NCBI GenBank assembly: GCA_902167325.1
Contig: LR632930.1
Location: 4,650,001-4,714,000 of the forward strand
DNA length: 64,000 nt
Reading direction: 5' to 3'
Origin: Chitinophaga pinensis
Lineage (GTDB): Bacteria > Bacteroidota > Bacteroidia > Chitinophagales > Chitinophagaceae
The notes below the pieces were generated by a model, which saw only the letters and a list, made by a program, of their open reading frames with translations, searched no databases and was not told the DNA's origin. The position numbers and the translations under genes were made by a program. Of the stretch, positions 58,246 through 64,000 are shown piece after piece (the stretch's first letter is position 1; every line of letters starts with the position of its first letter).

Positions 58246-59742
58246 TTATTGTGCCCAGTAGGCGGTTTGCGTGATCTTAGGGTTCTTGCGCATGGCGGAA
58301 ATGGGGGTGGGCCATGTCCAGGCGCCCCGGTCAAATTCATCCTGTGTAAGTACGTTCTCACATTGAGAGATGTCGGTTACACGGCCGGTGCGCACGAGGT
58401 CGTACCAGCGATGGCCCTCACCCCAGAGTTCTTTTACCCTTTCGAGGAATATTGCATCCTTCAATGGCTGGCCACCGGCACCAATATAATCAGCAGCCTG
58501 TGCACGGAGCCTGATCTCATTGAGAAGGGCACGTGCGCCATCATCGTCGCCCGTATTGGCAAGTGCTTCTGCACGCAGCAACAGCAGGCCGGCATAACGG
58601 AAGATGATCATGTTAGCATCAAACCGGCGCGCGACAGGGTCAGACACGCTGGAGAATTTCAGGAACATTTGCGACTGGGGATTTACCGTATTGTACGGAT
58701 CGTCGAACCAAAGCGTGAACCGGTTGTCGGACTCACCGGGAGGATACATGATATCCATGTATTCCCGCTTAATGGTTATTTCACTGCCGAGGCCGCCGTA
58801 CAGGTTGGTAGCCGTACCAAGGATGGGCTGGTGCAGTACCCATTGGGCGAGGAAGTTACCGGTCACGTTACCATAGTTCACGTCCATGGAAATCTCCCAG
58901 ATACCTTCTTCGGAACGGCCTTTGAAGATGTCGTGCATGGTTTCTTCAGAATAGGTCAGCAGTTTATATACCCCGAGATCCATCACTTCTTTACATACGC
59001 TGGCAGCATTGCGGTTCAGCTCTTCTGCACGGGCTTTATCGAACCCGGCCTGCCACATGTACATGTGTGCAATGAGGGTAAGTGCCGCGCCTTTGGTTGC
59101 GCGCACGGCCCGGTAAGTAGGGTCGTTGTACGCAACAGGAAGTGCCTGTGCCGCTTTGCGAAGGTCAATGATACAGGAATCAAGGATCTGCACCTGGTTC
59201 ATTTTCGGCTTCATATCAATCTCATAGGGAGAGAACTGGAAAGGCACGTTACCATAGTTCTGCACGAGGCAGTAGTACACGTAACTTCTGATGAACCGTG
59301 CTTCTGCCACCAGCTGTTCCTTTTCCACGTCGCCTATCTGGTCGGAAGTCATACCGTTAATCCTTACCACTGCCAGGTTAGCAGAAGCAACGGACCGGTA
59401 CCAGGTTTCCCATGATTCCCGGGGCACGTTGGAACCGTCGGTACCACTTACCAGCGAGCTGCGGAGCTGGTTCTGGGAAATAGCCCTGAAGTTGTTCTTA
59501 TTCCAGAAATCATAATTCCCGGGGCGGAAGTCCGCAAAATTGTACTGTATACATTTAGTGTACTGGTCCCGCATCTGGGAATAGGCCGCATTCACACCCA
59601 TCTGGGCATCGTTGGCGTTCCTCCAGTAATCTGCCCCCGTGAAACGGTCGTTGGGCTTTACATCCAGGAAACCCTTACAGGCGCTCAGTCCGGCTCCCGC
59701 AATGACGCCTGCTATACACCATATTTTAAACCACCTTTTCAT
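58246..59742 (-). CDS. SusD/RagB family nutrient-binding lipoprotein
   Basis: 498-residue SusD-like lipoprotein, lipobox LSAC near residue 22 followed by KGFLDVKPNDRFTGADYW. N-terminal helices have the E-A-R-F-I-R-S-Y-V-Y-Y-C-L-V-Q-N-Y-G-N-V-P motif near 147, and the C-terminal half has MIIFRYAGLLLLRAEALANTGDDDGA. The usual WP-I-S end is present (AWTWPTPISAMRKNPKI). It lies 18 bases after the SusC gene at 59761, its partner, and 10 bases before the fasciclin gene. Confidence 0.95.
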   Translation of the reverse strand: MKRWFKIWCIAGVIAGAGLSACKGFLDVKPNDRFTGADYWRNANDAQMGVNAAYSQMRDQYTKCIQYNFADFRPGNYDFWNKNNFRAISQNQLRSSLVSGTDGSNVPRESWETWYRSVASANLAVVRINGMTSDQIGDVEKEQLVAEARFIRSYVYYCLVQNYGNVPFQFSPYEIDMKPKMNQVQILDSCIIDLRKAAQALPVAYNDPTYRAVRATKGAALTLIAHMYMWQAGFDKARAEELNRNAASVCKEVMDLGVYKLLTYSEETMHDIFKGRSEEGIWEISMDVNYGNVTGNFLAQWVLHQPILGTATNLYGGLGSEITIKREYMDIMYPPGESDNRFTLWFDDPYNTVNPQSQMFLKFSSVSDPVARRFDANMIIFRYAGLLLLRAEALANTGDDDGARALLNEIRLRAQAADYIGAGGQPLKDAIFLERVKELWGEGHRWYDLVRTGRVTDISQCENVLTQDEFDRGAWTWPTPISAMRKNPKITQTAYWAQ

Positions 59743-59760
59743 AATCAGTTTTTTTCTTCG

Positions 59761-62700
59761 TTAGAATTCGGCTGTAAAACCCGCGGTGTAACTCCGCGCG
59801 GAAGGATAGCCATTGATGTTGTCGCGGCCCAGCTGGCTCACGTTTTCCGGGTTCGGGCCGGAATAGTTGGAGAAGATGGCAACGTTGAATGCGGTGGCAT
59901 ATGCACGCAGCGAACGGAGCTTAGCCTTCTTCATGAATGCAAAATCGCGGAAGGTATAACCCAGCGTGATCTGGTTGATCTTGAAGTAAGAACCGTCTTC
60001 TTCCCACAGCGTCTGGTCTGCACGGAATGGCTGGATCTGACCGTTCCTCCATACATAGTAAATGTTGGGGTACTTGGCTTTATCGCCGGGATTCTTCCAG
60101 TAATCGATTTTGTCGAGGTCATAGATATTCACGGAACCTCCCAGATCTCCGCTGTACTCGATATTCGCCGGTTGCGTGAGCTTCATGAGGCGGGCAGTCA
60201 TAGCCGTGTTCATGATGGTACGTTTGGCGAGGTACGATGCATAAATGTTCAGGGAGAAGTTCTTGTAGCTCCAGGTATTCGAGAGGCCACCTACGATCAG
60301 CGGCTCAGGGTTACCGGAAATCATATTGTCGTCACGGTCATCGAGGAAATAATCCCCGTTTACATCGCGCCACTGCGGATCACCTGCCTGGAAGTAAGTG
60401 GTACCGTTACCACGGTTGGTTTTGTAGCGCACACCACGAATGGGATCTACCGGCACTTCACTGTCGTACTGATAAATACCTTCTGTCTGGTAGATGTAGT
60501 TGCTCATGGGGTTGCGGCCCACTTTGCGTGCAAGGTCAATGTAGAAAGGACCACCATCGTTGTAGCGCGACATCTGAATGCCTGCGGGCAGCTCCGTGAT
60601 CACACTCCGTGCAATGGCACCGTTGAGCGATATGTTCCACTGAAAACCACCGGCCTTCGAGGAAGTAAACGGCCTGCCGGAGATCACCAGCTCATGACCA
60701 TAGTTCACGATGGCACCACCGTTCACCTGGATCCTGTTATAAGCGCTCACGTCAGACAGGAACTGATCCTGCAGGATGTTGTAAGACTTCTTGAAGTAGG
60801 TATCGTAAGTAACACTGAGCTTGCCTTTAAGCACACTCGCGTCAAATCCGAAGTTGTACTGGAATGCCTTTTCCGACTGCAGGTAAGGGTTGGGCATAAT
60901 ACCCCAGTCAGGCCCGATGGCGGGGTTGTTGTTATAGTCAGAATAAATGCTGTAATAACCCAGTGAGTTTACCCGGGTAGAAGCCGGGCGGCTGTTGATT
61001 CCGTACGATGCACGGATAGATCCGTAGTCGATGAAGTTCAGATCCTGGAAGATGGATTCCTTGGTAAAGTTATATCGCACACCGATAGACGGGTTGATGG
61101 AATAACGGCTCTGGGTACCAGAATTGGAGTTACCATCCGCACGGTACGAAAGGTCAAGGTTGTACTTCGTCCGGTAGTTGTAGGAGATCACACCGGCGTA
61201 AGACAATGCGTGGAATGTGGCACTTTCATGCGTACCATTCACGTTATGGCCTCCGGGATTGTTCCATGGGTTACCGGGATAGAAGCGGGGACTGTAACCA
61301 CGGGGGCCCCAGTAGAAATCGCTCGGACCGTTCCGCATATCACGGATATGATCTTCCCGCTCCTTGATATTGGCTTCTGTAAACACACTCACCAGCAGGT
61401 TGTGTGCTTTTTCGCTGTTATCGGGGTTGGTGGTGAAGTTATAGACAAGGCCGTTACGGGTGTTCAGCTCTCCCCTGCGGGCAACGAAACCATAGATCAA
61501 TGTCTGGTTATTGTTACTGAAGGCCTGATTAAAACGGTCGCGGGTATCAGTGTAATAGTCGTAAGAGGTGGCCGAGGTAAGCCGCAGGCCTTTGATCACT
61601 TCATACTCCACGCTGAGGTAAGAACGGATGTTCACGGTGTTGTTATCGTCCACGTTCTCGAGGTATGCTCTCAGTTCCGGGAACTCGAGGAAGTGTGAGG
61701 GGCCCGGCAGCAGGGAGCTGGAGAAGGCATTACCCGCACCGTTACCAGTGAGGCCGCCACCATTGCCACGCTGTTTCTGACCCAATGCACCAAAGAGCTG
61801 ACCGCTGATACGCAGCCTGTCGTTAGGCTGCAGGTTCAACTGCATGTTAGCCGTGTATTTATTGAACCCTGTGTTCTTGATAATACCCTGGTTCATCTGG
61901 TAAGCGAGGTTGGCCTTATAGTTCATCTTCGCATTACCGCCACTGATCTGCAGGTTATTATTGGAGTTGATGGTTTTCTGATAAAACAGCCCCTGCCAGT
62001 CGGTACTGTTATTGTAGAATCCGTTCAGACTGTCGGTGATGAACTGGGCAGTGGCCAGTTGCAGCTTCGCGAGGAAGTCGTATTCACTGTAATTGAGGAT
62101 GGTGAATGTACGGAAGTCTCTTTCGAGGTTACCGCCCCATACAGGCCTTAATTTAGGCGGGGTATTGAGGAAGATGCTGTTGTTGAAGTTGATGATGGGA
62201 ACGGCGGAGTTACCACGGCGGGTGGTGATCACGATTACACCGTTGGCACCACGTGATCCGTACAGGGAGGCGGCCTGCGCGTCTTTAAACACTTCGATGG
62301 ACTCAATATCTTCCGGGGGCAGCAGTGCCAGCGGGCCGGTAGCGGCACCGGGCTGTAACATAGACTGGTCGATGCCGCCATCATAATCGATCGGAACGTT
62401 ATCGATCACGAGCAGCGGATTGGAGCTGGAGAGGAAAGCCTCATCGCCACTGCCGGAAACATTCAGCTGGGAGATACCGCGGATATTGATGGAGCCACCG
62501 AAACCGGGTGCACCACTGATGTTCTGGATGTTCATCCCTGCTACCTTACCCTGCAGCAGCTGCTCGAGGTTGGCTACCGGTACGTCCTGGATATCCTTCT
62601 TATCGATCATGGATACGGCACCGGTTACGGAACCTTTGCTACGGGTGGTATACCCCACGATCACGGACTCTTTCAGGTATTTCTCTGCAGGCGCCAACGT

Positions 62701-62994
62701 AAGGTTGATCTCTGCCTTGTTGGCTTTTACGGTTTTATCTTCATATCCGATAAAACGGAAGAGGAGAGATTTATCCGATTCAATGGTTACAGAATAGTTA
62801 CCGTTATGATCCGTAATGGCGATTGCCTTTTTGAGGGTAGCATCGAGGATGCTGACACCGGGGATGCCGGAATGCGACTGCACATCCGTCACCTTACCCT
62901 TGATGGTGATCTTTTGCTGCGCCAGGGCGATGCTGCCTGCGAAGAGCAGGAAGACCGTACACAGCGCCATCGCTTTTAGATATATATTTCGCAT
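59761..62994 (-). CDS. SusC/RagA family TonB-dependent transporter
   Basis: 1077-residue outer-membrane channel. A signal (MRNIYLKAMALCTVFLLFAGSIALAQ) precedes a carboxypeptidase-regulatory-like domain (about 29-110, ITIKGKVTDVQSHSGIPGVSI), a plug (about 118-245, VGYTTRSKGSVTGAVSMIDKKDI and FKDAQAASLYGSRGANGVIVITTRR), and the barrel, ending ARSYTAGFTAEF. It has no STN domain. It pairs with SusD at 58246 and with DUF5007, fasciclin and DUF5008-type lipoproteins in a conserved locus type. Its cargo is unknown, and no enzyme is visible in the part of the locus seen here. Confidence 0.96.
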   Translation of the reverse strand: MRNIYLKAMALCTVFLLFAGSIALAQQKITIKGKVTDVQSHSGIPGVSILDATLKKAIAITDHNGNYSVTIESDKSLLFRFIGYEDKTVKANKAEINLTLAPAEKYLKESVIVGYTTRSKGSVTGAVSMIDKKDIQDVPVANLEQLLQGKVAGMNIQNISGAPGFGGSINIRGISQLNVSGSGDEAFLSSSNPLLVIDNVPIDYDGGIDQSMLQPGAATGPLALLPPEDIESIEVFKDAQAASLYGSRGANGVIVITTRRGNSAVPIINFNNSIFLNTPPKLRPVWGGNLERDFRTFTILNYSEYDFLAKLQLATAQFITDSLNGFYNNSTDWQGLFYQKTINSNNNLQISGGNAKMNYKANLAYQMNQGIIKNTGFNKYTANMQLNLQPNDRLRISGQLFGALGQKQRGNGGGLTGNGAGNAFSSSLLPGPSHFLEFPELRAYLENVDDNNTVNIRSYLSVEYEVIKGLRLTSATSYDYYTDTRDRFNQAFSNNNQTLIYGFVARRGELNTRNGLVYNFTTNPDNSEKAHNLLVSVFTEANIKEREDHIRDMRNGPSDFYWGPRGYSPRFYPGNPWNNPGGHNVNGTHESATFHALSYAGVISYNYRTKYNLDLSYRADGNSNSGTQSRYSINPSIGVRYNFTKESIFQDLNFIDYGSIRASYGINSRPASTRVNSLGYYSIYSDYNNNPAIGPDWGIMPNPYLQSEKAFQYNFGFDASVLKGKLSVTYDTYFKKSYNILQDQFLSDVSAYNRIQVNGGAIVNYGHELVISGRPFTSSKAGGFQWNISLNGAIARSVITELPAGIQMSRYNDGGPFYIDLARKVGRNPMSNYIYQTEGIYQYDSEVPVDPIRGVRYKTNRGNGTTYFQAGDPQWRDVNGDYFLDDRDDNMISGNPEPLIVGGLSNTWSYKNFSLNIYASYLAKRTIMNTAMTARLMKLTQPANIEYSGDLGGSVNIYDLDKIDYWKNPGDKAKYPNIYYVWRNGQIQPFRADQTLWEEDGSYFKINQITLGYTFRDFAFMKKAKLRSLRAYATAFNVAIFSNYSGPNPENVSQLGRDNINGYPSARSYTAGFTAEF

Positions 62995-63026
62995 ATCAGT
63001 TTCTGTTTTACTTGGTGTTTACGATA

Positions 63027-64000
63027 TCAGTCGTCTTCGAATTTGGGCGTTTGCCTGAACTTCACGGCTACGGTCCATTCTCCAGGCTCCAGTATGGCGA
63101 ACCTTACCGCCACAAAGCCCAGCTCCTGCCGGCCGAAATTCACCCGCTTATAATCGAAGTACAGCGATGCCATATCCAGCCCGCCGGATACATCGGTCAA
63201 CACCGGGAAAGGATTGGGAATATCATAGGTAACGATGGTACTGTCTCTATCAAACCGCTGGTTGAATCCGAACTTCACCCGTATATCGGCCATGGGACTG
63301 TAATAATACAGGCTGTCCCACCGCTGCATATCGAATACGGTAAGCGGGATAACGGTGGAGTCTCGGTTAAAGAAGCGGAACGATACGGTGTTCTTCGCAT
63401 TACCTGTTTTCACGAAGTATACATCCACACTGTCTTTAGAAAGTATCCGCTGCTGATAGTCGCGGAGGTTCCTTACGTCATGCGCTTTCACAACGCCGCC
63501 GCTGTTCAGTGGTTTCTGGATACCGGTGATATCATCGTAGATATAAGGATCATATGGCTTCGGCCGGCGCAGGTCGAGCGTCAGGTTGGAGAACAGGCGC
63601 TCTCCTCCTTTGTTCTTTACGCGCACGTCGAAGTAATACATATCGTAAGGCACTTTGAAAGAATCCACGTTCCAGAAGATGATCTCTCCGGAATTGGGGC
63701 GTATATCGAGGATAGGGCGCTTCTGAACGAAGGTCTTCGCTTCTATCTCTGCGATCGTTTTCTCCGTTCCGTTATACCATGTTTTCCATTGCCGGGTATC
63801 CACGAGGTCGCGCAGGAAAGGCGCGGGCTGTTTATCACCTTTGCGCACGTTCTCGATAGTGAACTCCAGTGGCTGGGTGGAATAATCGGCGTTAAACACA
63901 TTGATGAAAACGTTGGTTTTGCCGAGGTTGGCGATAAACGTTTCCGTTGTATAGTTCATATTGGTGCTGAGGTGATCCTTTTCATCAGGCAGCAGGTTCT
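63027..64000 (-). CDS. DUF5007 domain protein, 5' end beyond the window
   Basis: The frame stays open to the window edge, so the start lies outside. At least 323 residues are visible, beginning NLLPDEKDHLSTNMNYTTETF. This N-terminal pattern (LPDEKDxLS) and the later NVFNADYSTQPLEFTIENVR match DUF5007 lipoproteins. The C-terminal half is beta-rich and ends VRFAILEPGEWTVAVKFRQTPKFEDD. The gene ends 32 bases before susC, so it leads or belongs to the third locus. An inner ATG at 63959 is not the likely start because the family N-terminus continues above it. Function unknown; surface lipoprotein by analogy. Confidence 0.85.
   Translation of the reverse strand, partial: NLLPDEKDHLSTNMNYTTETFIANLGKTNVFINVFNADYSTQPLEFTIENVRKGDKQPAPFLRDLVDTRQWKTWYNGTEKTIAEIEAKTFVQKRPILDIRPNSGEIIFWNVDSFKVPYDMYYFDVRVKNKGGERLFSNLTLDLRRPKPYDPYIYDDITGIQKPLNSGGVVKAHDVRNLRDYQQRILSKDSVDVYFVKTGNAKNTVSFRFFNRDSTVIPLTVFDMQRWDSLYYYSPMADIRVKFGFNQRFDRDSTIVTYDIPNPFPVLTDVSGGLDMASLYFDYKRVNFGRQELGFVAVRFAILEPGEWTVAVKFRQTPKFEDD

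Noticed and set aside
1..64000. tRNA or rRNA genes, insertion sequences, prophage or integrase genes
   Set aside because: No T-loop plus acceptor pairing, no terminal inverted repeats with a transposase and no phage-like proteins were found by reading both strands. A small or unusual RNA gene could still be missed without a covariance search.

Overview
The window looks like chromosomal DNA of a Bacteroidota bacterium, most likely a member of the Chitinophagaceae such as Chitinophaga. The reasons are three SusC/SusD outer-membrane nutrient-uptake pairs, a sigma/FecR signalling pair, a type IX secretion (T9SS) sorting tail, many Bacteroidota-typical DUF lipoproteins, promoters of the TTTG / TAnnTTTG type, and mostly no Shine-Dalgarno sequences. 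I see no tRNA, rRNA, CRISPR array, integrase, transposase or prophage gene.

Layout. (1) 1-12.0 kb: an AraC regulator, then a minus-strand nutrient-uptake locus in the order ECF sigma factor, FecR anti-sigma, STN-containing SusC, SusD and three surface lipoproteins. A candidate antisense RNA lies on the plus strand just upstream of this susC. (2) 12.3-14.7 kb: a small DUF4345 membrane protein and a poxB-type pyruvate dehydrogenase. (3) 14.7-22.5 kb: an enzyme cluster (GH38-like DUF5054 protein, GH78 alpha-L-rhamnosidase, sulfatase) with a divergent AraC regulator, suggesting degradation of a sulfated, rhamnose-containing glycan. (4) 22.5-28.9 kb: housekeeping genes (GNAT acetyltransferase, phosphatase, DusB, DinB-like protein, DUF3817 protein, ABC exporter) and a 0.7-kb gene-free stretch with unusual 11-bp repeats. 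(5) 29.0-40.3 kb: a second SusC/SusD pair preceded by three tandem TPR histidine kinases with no response regulator beside them. (6) 40.5-48.2 kb: a DeoR repressor divergent from a tight six-gene operon (MFS permease, 2-hydroxyacid dehydrogenase, two FGGY kinases, histidine phosphatase, exported glycerophosphodiesterase), resembling an expanded Bacillus yoaB/yoaC/yoaD set. (7) 48.2-55.9 kb: small membrane proteins, a DUF5690 transporter-like protein, a T9SS-exported GHL10 glycosidase-like protein and a DEAD-box helicase. (8) 55.9-64.0 kb: a third SusC/SusD locus with DUF5007, fasciclin and delta-60-repeat lipoproteins, cut by the window end.

The three SusC/SusD loci carry surface lipoproteins but no adjacent glycosidase, whereas the glycan enzymes lie together without a transporter. 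The most notable non-coding signals are a two-copy structured 3'-end element (1231-1300 and 12284-12353) whose copies differ by compensatory and wobble changes, the candidate antisense RNA at about 9975-10111, and the 11-bp-periodic arrays at 26230-26498. All functional calls come from reading the sequence and recalled family knowledge; no database search was run.
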